A stretch of 64,000 nucleotides of DNA, taken from positions 558,001 to 622,000 of the forward strand of contig NZ_JACDUR010000001.1 of the NCBI RefSeq assembly GCF_013761175.1. Reading direction: 5' to 3'. The notes under the pieces are model-generated. The model had not been told where the DNA came from. It saw only the letters and a program-made list of their open reading frames with translations, and ran no database searches. Made by a program: the position numbers and the translations under genes. Source of the DNA: Nonomuraea soli (GTDB lineage: Bacteria > Actinomycetota > Actinomycetes > Streptosporangiales > Streptosporangiaceae). Shown here in pieces: positions 1-8,665 of this stretch (positions within the stretch are counted from its first letter, which is position 1; each line of letters begins with the position of its first letter).

Positions 1-1326
1 AGCCCGCCGTTCGCCGTCGCCACCGCGACGGTGGTCCTGTACGGCAGGCGCGGCCTGATCACCCACGGCCTGTTCGGGCTCGACTACGACATCTACGGCC
101 TCGACGGGCTGGTCCTGGTGCTGTCGTTGTCGTTCTTCCCCGTCGCCTACCTCGGCCTGCTCGGCATGATGCGCGCCCTGGACCCGGCGATGGAGGAGGC
201 GGCGATGAACCTGGGCGCCTCCCGGCGGCGCGTGTTTCGCACGCTCATCCTGCCGCTGCTGGCCCCCGGCCTGGCCGCCCCGTTCCTGCTGCTGTTCGTG
301 GAGGCGATCGCCGACCTGGCCAACCCGCTGGTGCTGGGCGGCGACTACGTGGTGCTGGCCAGCCGCGCCTACCTGGCGGTGACGGGGGAGTACGACACCA
401 CCTCGGCGGCGGTCTACAGCCTGGTCCTGCTGGTGCCCGCGATCGGCCTGTACCTGGCGCAGCGCCACTGGGTGGGACGCAAGGTGCGGGTCACCGTCAC
501 CGGCAGGCCGGCGGGGCGGGTGCACCTGGTGAGCGGCTGGGCGCGCTGGCCCTTCTACGGCCTGGCGGTCCTGGTCGCCCTGGTCATCGTGAGTCTGTAC
601 GGCACCGTGCTCGCGGGCTCGGTGACCGAGGTGTTCGGCGTCGACTTCACGCTCACGCTGGACCACCTGCGGGTGGCGCTGGGCAGCGAGGCCATCGCCG
701 ACACCACCGTGCTGGCGGCGGTGGCCACGCCCATCGCGGGACTGGCCGGGCTGGTCATGGCCTGGCTGGCCGTACGGCATCTGCGGGCGGGGTCGGGCTG
801 GCTGGACTTCGCCGGCACCCTCGGCATCGCCGTACCCGGCACCGTGCTCGGCATCGGCTACGTGCTCGCCTACCGCTCCGACCTGGAGATCGGCGGCGTC
901 ACCGTGCTGCCGGGGCTGGTCGGCGGCGGCGCGGTCGCGGGCGGGTCGCTGGCGATCGTCCTGGCCTTCGTGGTGCGGAGCGTCCCCGCGGGGCTGCGAA
1001 CCGCCACCGGCTCGCTGGCCCAGCTTCATCCCAGCATCGAGGAGGCCTCCACGGGCCTGGGCGCCCGGCCGTTCCAGACCTTCCGCAGGATCACGCTGCC
1101 GCTCATCAGGCCCGCCCTGCTGACCGGGCTCAGCTACAGCTTCGCCCGCTGCATGACCTCGATGTCGACCATCGTCTTCCTCGTCACCCCCGACACCAAG
1201 ATCATCACGGCGCAGGTGCTGAGCGCCGCGGGCATGGGCTACTACGGCGTCGCCTTCGCCTACTGCACCGTGCTCACGGTGATCGTCCTGGCCAGCCTGG
1301 CCGCGATCAGAAAGGTGGTCGCATGA
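1..1326 (+). CDS. Iron(III)-type ABC transporter permease, 5' partial
   Basis: Membrane subunit of a binding-protein-dependent importer of the FbpB/ThiP type. The frame is open from base 1, so the N-terminus is outside the window; 441 residues remain. Two permease units are visible, each with an EAA-type docking loop for the ATPase: EEAAMNLGASRRRVFRTL near residue 65 and EEASTGLGARPFQTFRRI near residue 347. A hydrophobic linker region (residues about 180-205) separates the halves, as in fused permeases of iron importers. The stop overlaps the start of the ATPase gene by 4 bases (ATGA), which indicates translational coupling. The substrate-binding protein should lie upstream, outside the window. 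Iron specificity is inferred from family resemblance; thiamine, phosphonate or polyamine uptake cannot be excluded. Confidence 0.85.
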   Translation, partial: SPPFAVATATVVLYGRRGLITHGLFGLDYDIYGLDGLVLVLSLSFFPVAYLGLLGMMRALDPAMEEAAMNLGASRRRVFRTLILPLLAPGLAAPFLLLFVEAIADLANPLVLGGDYVVLASRAYLAVTGEYDTTSAAVYSLVLLVPAIGLYLAQRHWVGRKVRVTVTGRPAGRVHLVSGWARWPFYGLAVLVALVIVSLYGTVLAGSVTEVFGVDFTLTLDHLRVALGSEAIADTTVLAAVATPIAGLAGLVMAWLAVRHLRAGSGWLDFAGTLGIAVPGTVLGIGYVLAYRSDLEIGGVTVLPGLVGGGAVAGGSLAIVLAFVVRSVPAGLRTATGSLAQLHPSIEEASTGLGARPFQTFRRITLPLIRPALLTGLSYSFARCMTSMSTIVFLVTPDTKIITAQVLSAAGMGYYGVAFAYCTVLTVIVLASLAAIRKVVA

Positions 1327-2387
1327 CCGGCCTGCTCCGGCTCGAGAACCTGACCAAGAGCTTCACCTGGGACGCGCCTCCCGTCGTCGACGATGTGAGC
1401 CTGGAGGCGGCGCCCGGCGAGTTCATCACCCTGCTCGGCCCCTCGGGGTGCGGCAAGACCACGACGTTGCGGATCGTCGCGGGCTTCGAGACGGCCACCT
1501 CCGGCCGGGTGCTGCTGGACGGCGTGCCGCTCGACGACGTGCCGGCCCAGCGCCGCTCCATGGCCATGGTCTTCCAGAACTACGCCCTCTTCCCGCACCT
1601 GTCCGTCTTCGACAACGTCGCGTACGGCCTGCGCCTGCGCGACCGCACCCGCGCCGAACTCACCGAGGCCGTGCGCATCGCCCTGACCAGCATGAACCTC
1701 GTCGGCCTCGAAGGGCGCCACCCGCACGAGCTGTCGGGAGGCCAGCAGCAGCGGGTCGCCCTGGCCCGCGCGATGGTGGTGCAGCCGCACGTCCTGCTGT
1801 TCGACGAGCCGCTGAGCAACCTCGACGCCAAGCTGCGCGGAGCGATGCGCGCCGAGATCCGCCGCGTGCAGAACCTGCTCGGCATCACCTCGCTCTACGT
1901 CACCCACGACCAGGACGAGGCGATGGCCATGTCCGACCGCATCGTCGTGCTCGACCGGGGCCGCGTCGAGCAGATCGGGACGCCGGCCGAGATCTACCTG
2001 CGGCCGGCCAGCGTGTTCGTCGCCGACTTCATCGGCAGGGCGAACTTCCTGGAGGTGCCGGCGTCGATGACGGGCGGCCAGGCCATCGTGACCGTGCTGG
2101 GCCGCCGCCAGATCGTCGCCGCCCACCCGCTGCTCACGGGCGACTCGACGGCGTTGCTGATGATCCGGCCCGAGTCGGTCCGCGTCACCCCGACGGCCGT
2201 CGAGGGCAACGGGAGCGTCCTGGGCGTCACCTTCCACGGGGCCAGCGTCGACTACCAGGTGGAGACCGCCGGCGGCACGCTGACCTGCACGGTGGCGGGG
2301 CCGCATCCCGGCGAGCTGCTGGCGGAGGGCACCAACGTCAACGTGTCGTTCGCCGCCGACCGCGCGTACGCCCTGCCCCGCCGCTGA
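1323..2387 (+). CDS. ABC transporter ATPase, iron(III)/polyamine importer type
   Basis: Energy-coupling ATPase for the permease just upstream, 354 residues. Walker A GPSGCGKTT at residues 39-47, Q-loop in MVFQNYALFPH, ABC signature LSGGQQQR, Walker B LLFDEP and the switch histidine in YVTHDQDEA are all intact. The region after about residue 235 is a C-terminal extension of the TOBE type, usual for FbpC/PotA-like ATPases and often regulatory. The ATG overlaps the permease stop. Gene order permease-ATPase is that of actinobacterial iron(III) importers; the exact substrate is not shown by the sequence. Confidence 0.9.
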   Translation: MTGLLRLENLTKSFTWDAPPVVDDVSLEAAPGEFITLLGPSGCGKTTTLRIVAGFETATSGRVLLDGVPLDDVPAQRRSMAMVFQNYALFPHLSVFDNVAYGLRLRDRTRAELTEAVRIALTSMNLVGLEGRHPHELSGGQQQRVALARAMVVQPHVLLFDEPLSNLDAKLRGAMRAEIRRVQNLLGITSLYVTHDQDEAMAMSDRIVVLDRGRVEQIGTPAEIYLRPASVFVADFIGRANFLEVPASMTGGQAIVTVLGRRQIVAAHPLLTGDSTALLMIRPESVRVTPTAVEGNGSVLGVTFHGASVDYQVETAGGTLTCTVAGPHPGELLAEGTNVNVSFAADRAYALPRR

Positions 2388-2413
2388 CCCCCCATCGCCG
2401 GAAGGGGGAGAGG

Positions 2414-5332
2414 TCAGCGGGGGAGCGCACCGCCGATCGAGTGCTCGTCGTCGGCGGGCTCGTAGTCGAGCCGGGCCGCCAGCGCCTCGGCCGCGCTCCG
2501 GTACTCGCCGGCCCGGTCGAGCAGGCCCATCCGGTGGCAGGCCTGCGCCAGGTCGCCGAGGATCGGCAGGCTGAGGTCGGGGGTGTACTGGTCCCGGCTC
2601 AGCTCCAGGGCCGCCTCCCACCAGGAGATCGCCTCCTCGGCCCCGACCGTGCGGAAGCGCACCGTGCCGATGCCCGCCAGGCCGCGGATCTCGCTGCGCC
2701 GGTCGCCCACCTGCCTGCTGGTGCGCAGCGCCTGCTCGAACCGCTCCATGGCCTGGTCGAGGTCGCCGCCGAGCAGGTGGGTGGTGGCCAGCTCGACGAG
2801 GGTGACCGACTGGCTCTGCAGCGAGCCGGTCTCCTCGGCCAGAGCCAGGAGCTCCAGCTGGGCCGTCAGGGCGCGGTCGAACCGGCCGGTCCTGGAATGG
2901 GCGCGTGCCAGGCCCCATCGGGCCAGGACCTGGGCGAAGAAGTCGTCGTGGGCGAGCGACAAAGCCAGGGCGCGCTCGCACTCGCGCTCGGTCTCGTCGA
3001 GCCTGCCCAGGTTGAAGTGGGCATCGGCCAGGTAGACCCGCGAGACCGCCTCGGCGTGGTGCAGGCCGAGGCGGTGGTAGTGCTCCACCACGCACTCCCG
3101 CAGCCGCAGGGCCTGCCGTCTGCGGCCCTGGACGGCGTAGTAGGAGGCCAGGCTGGAGCTGGTGGCCGCGACGCCGAGATCGTCGCCCGCGGCCTGCGCC
3201 GCCGCCACGGCGACGCTGTGCGTGTCGATCCACGCCTGGTCGTACCCACGGATGAAGAACAGGTGCTGGAGTTCGTGGCAGATGCGCCAGGCGTGCTCGG
3301 CCAGGCCGTCGGCGGCGGCCCTGCGCACCGCGGCCACCAGGTTGGCCCGCTCGCCCTCCAGCCACGCCCACGCCTGGTCCACCTCCTCGAACGGCGGCAG
3401 CGGCACCGCCGCCGCGAAGGCGGACGGAGGCAGGAACGGCGGGCGGAACCAGTCGACCACGTCCATGGCGGCGCGCGCGGAACAGGCGTACCAGTCGAGC
3501 AGCCGGGTCAGCGCGGCCCGCCGCTCGCCCGGGTCGTCCTCCGCCTGCGACCGCTCGGCGGAGTAGGCGCGCAGCAAGTCGTGCAGGAGGTGGCGTCCGG
3601 CACCCGCGTCCTCGACGAGGGAGGCGCGGCGCAGGTCCTGCAGCAGGCGGCGGGCCACGGCCTCGGACAGGCCGGCCAGGTTGGCCGCGGCGTGGACGTC
3701 GAAGTCGGGGCCGGGGGCGAGCGAGAGCAGGCGGAACAGCCGGGCGGCGGGTTCCCGCAGCGCCCGGTAGGACCAGGAGAACACCGTGCGGACGTCGGCC
3801 AGGGGGTCGCCGTGCGCCTCCAGCAGGTCGAGCCGCCCGCTCTCCTCGGCGAGCGCGTCGACGAGCTCGCCGAGGGCCATGCCGGGATGGTCGAGCAGGT
3901 GCTCGGCGGCGATCCGCAACGCCAGCGGCAGCGCGGCGCAGTAGGCGACGACGGCGCGGCGTGCCTGCGGGTCGCTCCCGGCGCGCTCGTGGCCCAGGAG
4001 CCTGCCCAGCAGGTCGTCGGCCTCGTCGTGGGACAGCGGGCTCAGGCGCAGGCGGCGGGCACCGTCGCGGGCCACCAGGCCGGGCAGGCTGTCGCGGCCC
4101 GTCACCAGGACCAGGTGCCCGGCCGTACCGGGCAGCAGCGGGCGGACCTGCTCGGCGGTGCGGGCGTTGTCGAGGAGGATGAGCATGCGCTTGCCGGCCA
4201 AAACGCTGCGGTAGAGGGCGGCGCGCTGGTCGGGGGAGTGCGGCACCGTCTCGACGCCCAGGCCGCGCAGGAGCAGGTCGAGGGCGGCGCCTGGCGACAG
4301 CGGGTCGAGCGGGTCGTAGCCGCGCAGGTTGAGGTGGAGCTGGCCGTCGGGGAAACGCCCGGCCGCGCGGTGCGCCCAGTGGACGGCGAGTGCGGTCTTG
4401 CCTACGCCTGCCGTACCCGAGACCAGGCAGACGACGGGCGAGTCGCCCGGCTCCGCGGCGAGCTCGTCGAGCCGGGCGACGGCTTCGCGCCGCCCGGTGA
4501 AGGCCGGCACGTCGGGCGGCAGCTGGCGTGGGACGGGAGCCCGGCCGGTGACGACCGCGGCGGGAGCGGGAGCCTGGCCGGTGACCACCGCGGCGGGTGC
4601 GGTGGCGTCGCCGGAGAGGACGGCCTGGTGCGCACGCGCCAGCGCCTCGCCCGGCTCGATCCCGAGCTCGTCGAGCAGCAGCCGGCGGGCGCTCTGGTAT
4701 TCGGCGAGCGCCTCCGACGTACGGCCGGCGCCGTGGAGGGCGGTGATCAGCTGCCCGCGCAGGTGCTCGTTGAGCGGGTGCGCCGAGGTGAGCTGCCTGA
4801 GCTCGGCGACCAGTTCGGTGTGCAGCCCCAGCCGCAGGTCCACGTCGATGCGCCCGGACAGGGCGGCCAGCCGCTGCTCCTCCAGCGGGCCGCCCTCGCT
4901 CGCCTGGAGGTCGGGGCGCACCCCCACCAGGGCGGGGCCGCGCCACTGGGCCAGGCCGCGCCTGAACGCGGCGGACGCTCCCGCCAGGTCTCCCGCGGCC
5001 GCGGCGGCGCGGGCGGCGGCCGTCTCGGTGGCGAACACGTCGAGGTCGGACTCGCCCGGCCGCACCCTGAGCAGGTAGCCGGCCGGCGTTCCCGCCAGGT
5101 CGGCGGGGTCGGGCAGCAGCCGCCGGATCGCCCACAGGTGCGTGTGCAGGCGCCGCAGCCCGGTCGGCGGGACGTCCATGCCCCACACCGCCTCGAGCAG
5201 CCTGCCGGGCGGCAGGACCGTGTTGGCGTTGATCACCAGGACGGCGAGCAGGCTGCGGGCCTTCAGGCCGGGCACGGTGAGCGGCCGGCCGTCGCTCAGA
5301 AGCTCCACGGGGCCCAGAATCCGAAATCTCAC
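2414..5332 (-). CDS. AfsR/SARP-family transcriptional regulator with NB-ARC and TPR domains
   Basis: Large regulator of the AfsR type, which in actinomycetes activates secondary metabolism or phosphate and nutrient responses. I choose the GTG at 5332 (972 residues): it is preceded by GAAGGAGGG about 5 bases upstream and opens directly into the winged-helix fold (VRFRILGPVELL). Domains in order: OmpR-like DNA-binding residues 1-90; bacterial transcriptional activation (BTAD) helices 95-240; a short duplicated linker (APAAVVTGQ/APAAVVTGR, 245-265); NB-ARC ATPase with Walker A GTAGVGKT at 306-313; TPR helices from about residue 640 to the end. It stands alone, convergent with the ABC genes, and no biosynthetic cluster adjoins it, so it is more likely a pleiotropic than a pathway-specific regulator. 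Confidence 0.9.
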   Translation of the reverse strand: MRFRILGPVELLSDGRPLTVPGLKARSLLAVLVINANTVLPPGRLLEAVWGMDVPPTGLRRLHTHLWAIRRLLPDPADLAGTPAGYLLRVRPGESDLDVFATETAAARAAAAAGDLAGASAAFRRGLAQWRGPALVGVRPDLQASEGGPLEEQRLAALSGRIDVDLRLGLHTELVAELRQLTSAHPLNEHLRGQLITALHGAGRTSEALAEYQSARRLLLDELGIEPGEALARAHQAVLSGDATAPAAVVTGQAPAPAAVVTGRAPVPRQLPPDVPAFTGRREAVARLDELAAEPGDSPVVCLVSGTAGVGKTALAVHWAHRAAGRFPDGQLHLNLRGYDPLDPLSPGAALDLLLRGLGVETVPHSPDQRAALYRSVLAGKRMLILLDNARTAEQVRPLLPGTAGHLVLVTGRDSLPGLVARDGARRLRLSPLSHDEADDLLGRLLGHERAGSDPQARRAVVAYCAALPLALRIAAEHLLDHPGMALGELVDALAEESGRLDLLEAHGDPLADVRTVFSWSYRALREPAARLFRLLSLAPGPDFDVHAAANLAGLSEAVARRLLQDLRRASLVEDAGAGRHLLHDLLRAYSAERSQAEDDPGERRAALTRLLDWYACSARAAMDVVDWFRPPFLPPSAFAAAVPLPPFEEVDQAWAWLEGERANLVAAVRRAAADGLAEHAWRICHELQHLFFIRGYDQAWIDTHSVAVAAAQAAGDDLGVAATSSSLASYYAVQGRRRQALRLRECVVEHYHRLGLHHAEAVSRVYLADAHFNLGRLDETERECERALALSLAHDDFFAQVLARWGLARAHSRTGRFDRALTAQLELLALAEETGSLQSQSVTLVELATTHLLGGDLDQAMERFEQALRTSRQVGDRRSEIRGLAGIGTVRFRTVGAEEAISWWEAALELSRDQYTPDLSLPILGDLAQACHRMGLLDRAGEYRSAAEALAARLDYEPADDEHSIGGALPR

Positions 5333-5481
5333 GCACCCTCCTTCAGGGAGATCATGGGGGTTTGGCCGGGTTTGAGACAAGGGCTTGACAGGATCGAGAG
5401 CGGCCAGTGTGACCATTGTTCCCGAGGATGGAAAGAAGCCCGATTGTTGCTTTGACAAAAGGGCTGACTTTGCGGGGAACA

Positions 5482-5524
5482 CGACAAGCCGGGGCGGGCG
5501 CGAGGACACCACTCCGGCTTGTCG
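5482..5524. terminator. Inverted repeat downstream of the XRE-cupin gene
   Basis: A perfect 11-base inverted repeat, CGACAAGCCGG (5482-5492) and CCGGCTTGTCG (5514-5524), with a 21-base loop. It lies in the 299-base gap between two leftward genes, about 110 bases past the stop of the XRE-cupin gene. No T-run follows on the leftward strand, so it is at best a U-less terminator of the kind proposed for actinomycetes. It could equally act in the long leader of the AfsR-like gene. The rest of the gap shows no gene. Confidence 0.4.
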
Positions 5525-5631
5525 CGCTCGTGTGCATCCAGAGCTCCGGCCTGACCGGTGTAATGACATTAATCAACAGAAAATGAGACTGCTGGGCCAT
5601 CGGGAAAGCCGGGCCTATTGCCGTCCCGCTG

Positions 5632-6219
5632 TCAATCCCGGGACTTCGGCCGGGCGCGCAGGTGCGCCCGCTCTCCCTGGGTGCCGAACAGGCTCAGGAA
5701 CTCCACCGCCTCGTCGTCGGCGGGGCCGAACCAGTGCGGCACGCGGGTGTCGAACTCGGCGGCCTCGCCCGGTTCGAGCACCAGGTCGTGCTCGCCGAGC
5801 ACGATCCTCAGCCGCCCGTTGAGCACATACAGCCACTCGTAACCCTCGTGGGTCTTCGGGTCGGGCGACCGGCGCGGGCTGTCGGGTGAGATCACCAGCT
5901 TGAACGCCTGGATGCCGCCCGCGCGGCGGGTCAGCGGCAACATCGTCATGCCGTGGCGGCTGATCGGCCGCAGGTGGATGCGCGGGTCTCCGGTCGGCGG
6001 GGCGTCGACGAGCTCGTCGAGCGTTACGCCGTACGCCCTGGCCAGCGGCAGGAGCAGCTCCAGCGTGGGGCGCCGCACCCCGGACTCCAGGCGCGACAGG
6101 GTGCTCACGGAGATGCCCGTCGTCGCGGCCAGGTCGGTCAGCGTGATGTCGCGCTGGGTGCGCAGCTCGCGCAGGCGGGCGCCGACCGCGTCGAGCGTGA
6201 TGTTCAGGTCGTCCTCCAT
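5632..6219 (-). CDS. XRE-family regulator with cupin sensor domain
   Basis: DNA-binding repressor of about 195 residues. The helix-turn-helix sits at residues 12-65 (TLTDLAATTGISVSTLSRLE) and a small cupin barrel follows from about residue 105 to the end (histidine and acidic residues in THEGYEWLYVLNG and VPHWFGPADDE). I start at the ATG at 6219, where the typical short N-terminus before the HTH begins. The gene is divergent from the flavin reductase-methyltransferase fusion, and the 79-base gap contains repeated GTTTGC elements, so it probably controls both itself and the fusion. The cupin ligand is not evident. HTH-cupin proteins commonly regulate small-molecule modification or detoxification. 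Confidence 0.88.
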   Translation of the reverse strand: MEDDLNITLDAVGARLRELRTQRDITLTDLAATTGISVSTLSRLESGVRRPTLELLLPLARAYGVTLDELVDAPPTGDPRIHLRPISRHGMTMLPLTRRAGGIQAFKLVISPDSPRRSPDPKTHEGYEWLYVLNGRLRIVLGEHDLVLEPGEAAEFDTRVPHWFGPADDEAVEFLSLFGTQGERAHLRARPKSRD

Positions 6220-6225
6220 GACTCC

Positions 6226-6255
6226 AGTTTGCCAGATCGGCAACGAAGTTTGCGA
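6226..6255. promoter_or_regulatory. Candidate operator in the XRE-cupin/fusion divergent promoter
   Basis: TTGCC-AGATC-GGCAA (6229-6243) is a perfect inverted repeat with 5-base arms. In addition AGTTTGC occurs at 6226-6232 and again at 6247-6253, 21 bases apart, which places both on the same face of the helix. The site lies 7 bases upstream of the XRE start and about 50 bases upstream of the fusion gene start. Binding by the adjacent XRE protein is inferred from position only. Confidence 0.4.
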
Positions 6256-6298
6256 AATGCGTGGGTAGGTTCGCATAGTGGACGCGGAGGTGGTCGAG

Positions 6299-7903
6299 AT
6301 GACCGATGAGCTGAACAGCAGCTATGACGTGGTGGTGGTCGGCGGGGGCGCCGCGGGGCTGAACGGGGCGCTGATGCTGGCCCGGTCGCGGCGATCGGTG
6401 GCGGTGATCGACGCGGGGGCTCCGCGCAACGCGCCGGCCGAGGGCGTGCACGGGCTGCTCGCCAGGGAGGGCACACCTCCTGCCGAGCTGCTGGCACGCG
6501 GCCGCGAGGAGGTCAGGGGCTACGGCGCCCACGTGGTGACCGGCGAGGTCGTCGCGGCCGAGCGCCGGCCCCTCCACGGGCACGGCCACGGGCACGGGCA
6601 CGGGGGCCACGGGAGTACGGCGGAGCACCCCGCTGACGAGCACGAGTTCGTGGTCACCCTGGCCGACGGCAGGAGCGTGCGAGCACGCCGGTTGCTGGTG
6701 ACCACCGGGCTGGTCGACGAGCTGCCCCCGATCCCTGGCCTGCGCGAGCGCTGGGGCAAGGACGTGCTGCACTGCCCCTACTGCCACGGCTGGGAGGTGC
6801 GCGACCAGGCGATCGGCGTCCTGGCGAGCGGCCCCATGTCGATGCACCAGGCCCTGCTCTTCCGCCAGCTCAGCGACGACGTCACCTTCTTCGCCCACAC
6901 GCGGCCGCTCAGCGACGAGGAGGCCGAGCAGCTGGCCGCGCGCGGCATCCGCGTGGTCACCGGCGAGGTGGCGGCGGCCGAGTCCACCGGCGGCAGGCTC
7001 ACCGGCCTGCGGCTGGCGGACGGCACGCTGGTCGAGCGGGACGCCCTGGCGGTCGCCACCCGCATGGTCGCGCGCGCCGGCCTGCTGGAGGGACTGGGCC
7101 TGCGAGCTGTCGAGCACCCCAGCGGAGCGGGCGAGCACGTCCCCGCCGACGCCTTCGGCCGCACCGAGGTCCCCGGGCTGTGGGTCGCGGGCAACGTCAC
7201 CGACCTCATGGCGCAGGTGGGCGCCTCCGCGGCGGCGGGGGCCATGGCCGGGGCGCAGATCAACGCCGACCTGGTCGCCGAGGAGACCAGGGCGGCCGTG
7301 GCCGCGAGCAAGCAGTTCTCCCGCGAGTACTGGGAGGAGCGCCACCGCTCCGGCTACCAGCCCGAGAACGTCAACGCGCACCTGGAGAAGGAGAGCGCCG
7401 ACCTGACCCCGGGACGGGCCCTGGAGGCCGGATGCGGCGAGGGGACCGACGCGCGCTGGCTGGCCGGCCGGGGCTGGCGGGTGAGCGCGGTCGACATCAG
7501 CGCCGCCGCCCTGGACAACGCCAGGGCCAAGGACGCCGGAGGCCTGGTCGACTGGCAGCGGGCCGACCTCACGGAGTGGAAGCCCGAGGACGAGGCCTAC
7601 GACCTGGTCTACTCCGCGTACGTGCACCCGGCGGGCCCGCGCGACGACCTGATCGCCCGGCTGGCGGCGGCGGTCGCGCCGGGAGGGACCCTGCTGATCG
7701 TCGGGCACCACCCGTCCGACGAGCACAGCGCCGCCCACGCCTCGGGGCCCCAGGTGCACTTCACGGCCGAGGAGGTCGCGGCCGGGCTCGACCCTGCCCG
7801 GTGGGAGGTGTTGACCGCCGAGCCCAGGACCCGCACGGTGAGGGCGCACAACGGGCACGGGATGACGATGCGGGACACCGTGCTCAGGGCCCGCAGGCGC
7901 TGA
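6299..7903 (+). CDS. Thioredoxin reductase-like flavoprotein fused to a SAM methyltransferase
   Basis: Two-enzyme fusion of 534 residues. The ATG at 6299 has GGAGG 8 bases upstream and is preferred to the GTG at 6278. Residues 9-330 form an FAD/NAD(P)H-dependent pyridine nucleotide-disulfide reductase: FAD motif VVVGGGAAG at 12-20, redox motif CPYCHGWE at 159-166, C-terminal FAD motif VAGNVTD near 297. A histidine-glycine loop (H93, H95, H97, H99, H101, H104, H110, H115) interrupts it. From about 340 a class I methyltransferase follows (SREYWEERH, motif I LEAGCGEGTD at 375-384). The free-standing form of each half is common; the substrate of the pair is unknown. Conjugation of a reduced thiol, selenol or metalloid is an inference from the pairing and the metal-binding-like loop. 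It is divergent from, and probably repressed by, the XRE-cupin protein. Confidence 0.85.
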   Translation: MTDELNSSYDVVVVGGGAAGLNGALMLARSRRSVAVIDAGAPRNAPAEGVHGLLAREGTPPAELLARGREEVRGYGAHVVTGEVVAAERRPLHGHGHGHGHGGHGSTAEHPADEHEFVVTLADGRSVRARRLLVTTGLVDELPPIPGLRERWGKDVLHCPYCHGWEVRDQAIGVLASGPMSMHQALLFRQLSDDVTFFAHTRPLSDEEAEQLAARGIRVVTGEVAAAESTGGRLTGLRLADGTLVERDALAVATRMVARAGLLEGLGLRAVEHPSGAGEHVPADAFGRTEVPGLWVAGNVTDLMAQVGASAAAGAMAGAQINADLVAEETRAAVAASKQFSREYWEERHRSGYQPENVNAHLEKESADLTPGRALEAGCGEGTDARWLAGRGWRVSAVDISAAALDNARAKDAGGLVDWQRADLTEWKPEDEAYDLVYSAYVHPAGPRDDLIARLAAAVAPGGTLLIVGHHPSDEHSAAHASGPQVHFTAEEVAAGLDPARWEVLTAEPRTRTVRAHNGHGMTMRDTVLRARRR

Positions 7904-7924
7904 AAGGGCCGGGAGAGGCGGGGG

Positions 7925-8656
7925 CTAGCGGCGGCGGGCGATCACCAGGTGCTCGCCGTCCGCGTGTCCCACCGGCTGCCTCTCCCATCCGCCGTAGACG
8001 GCCTCCACGTCGAACCCCGCCGCCTCCAGCGACTCGCGCAGCTCCTGCTCGGTCCTGAACCGCAGTGTCGCGGAGCTGACGAGCCGTTCGCCGGGGAACA
8101 GGTAGTGGTGCACGAAGCTGACGTCACGCTCGGCCACGGAGGTCACCTCGGTCCACCACTCGACCTCGGCTCCGCCCGGCAGCCGTGTCACGGTGCGCGA
8201 CTCCTCCGGGTTCCACCGCTCCCACCGCCGGTCGTGAGGGTCGCGCGAGTCGAAGACCAGCCGCCCGCCCGGCACGAGCGCGCGGGCCAGGTCGCCGAGC
8301 GTGGCGGGCCACTCCTCGTCGAGCAGGAACTGCGCCACGTGCGCACTCATCACGACCAGGTCGAAGGAGCGCTCGGGCGCGGCGGACGAGACGCCCTCGA
8401 TCCACGTCACCCGCTCGGCGCCCGGCTTGGCCCTGGCGGCCTCCAGGGAGGCGCGTGCCGGGTCGATGCCGGTGACCCGGTGCCCCGCCGCGGCCAGCGC
8501 GATCGTCACCCGCCCCGTGCCGCACCCCAGGTCGAGCACCCGCGAGCCGGGCCGCTCCCTGGCGACGGCCAGGAAGAAGTCGTCGTCCCTGCCCCACCCG
8601 AACGCCGCGTCGTACAGCTCGACCAGGCGCGGATCGTTGAACTCGGCATTACGCAT
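7925..8656 (-). CDS. Class I SAM-dependent methyltransferase
   Basis: Small-molecule methyltransferase of 243 residues. Motif I VLDLGCGTGRVTIALA at about 40-55, the acidic ribose-binding residue in VTGIDPA, and motif IV-like FDLVVMSAHVAQFL are clear; the C-terminal strand pair (YLFPGERLVSSATLRFR) is typical of Methyltransf_25/11 members. The gene begins 9 bases after the second glnH-like gene and could be the last member of the pknG operon, but it has no evident ribosome site and no functional link. It is convergent with the reductase-methyltransferase fusion (21-base gap); the two methyltransferase domains are not close copies. Confidence 0.85.
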   Translation of the reverse strand: MRNAEFNDPRLVELYDAAFGWGRDDDFFLAVARERPGSRVLDLGCGTGRVTIALAAAGHRVTGIDPARASLEAARAKPGAERVTWIEGVSSAAPERSFDLVVMSAHVAQFLLDEEWPATLGDLARALVPGGRLVFDSRDPHDRRWERWNPEESRTVTRLPGGAEVEWWTEVTSVAERDVSFVHHYLFPGERLVSSATLRFRTEQELRESLEAAGFDVEAVYGGWERQPVGHADGEHLVIARRR

Positions 8657-8665
8657 CCGACGATG

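Noticed and set aside
2414..5332. Pathway-specific SARP of a nearby antibiotic cluster
   Set aside because: No biosynthetic genes adjoin; the large NB-ARC/TPR form fits a pleiotropic regulator better.
1260..5455. Open frames of more than 1300 codons on both strands across the ABC ATPase and AfsR-like genes
   Set aside because: They translate to Arg/Pro/Gly-rich low-complexity protein without domains, the usual shadow of a very GC-rich true gene in another frame.
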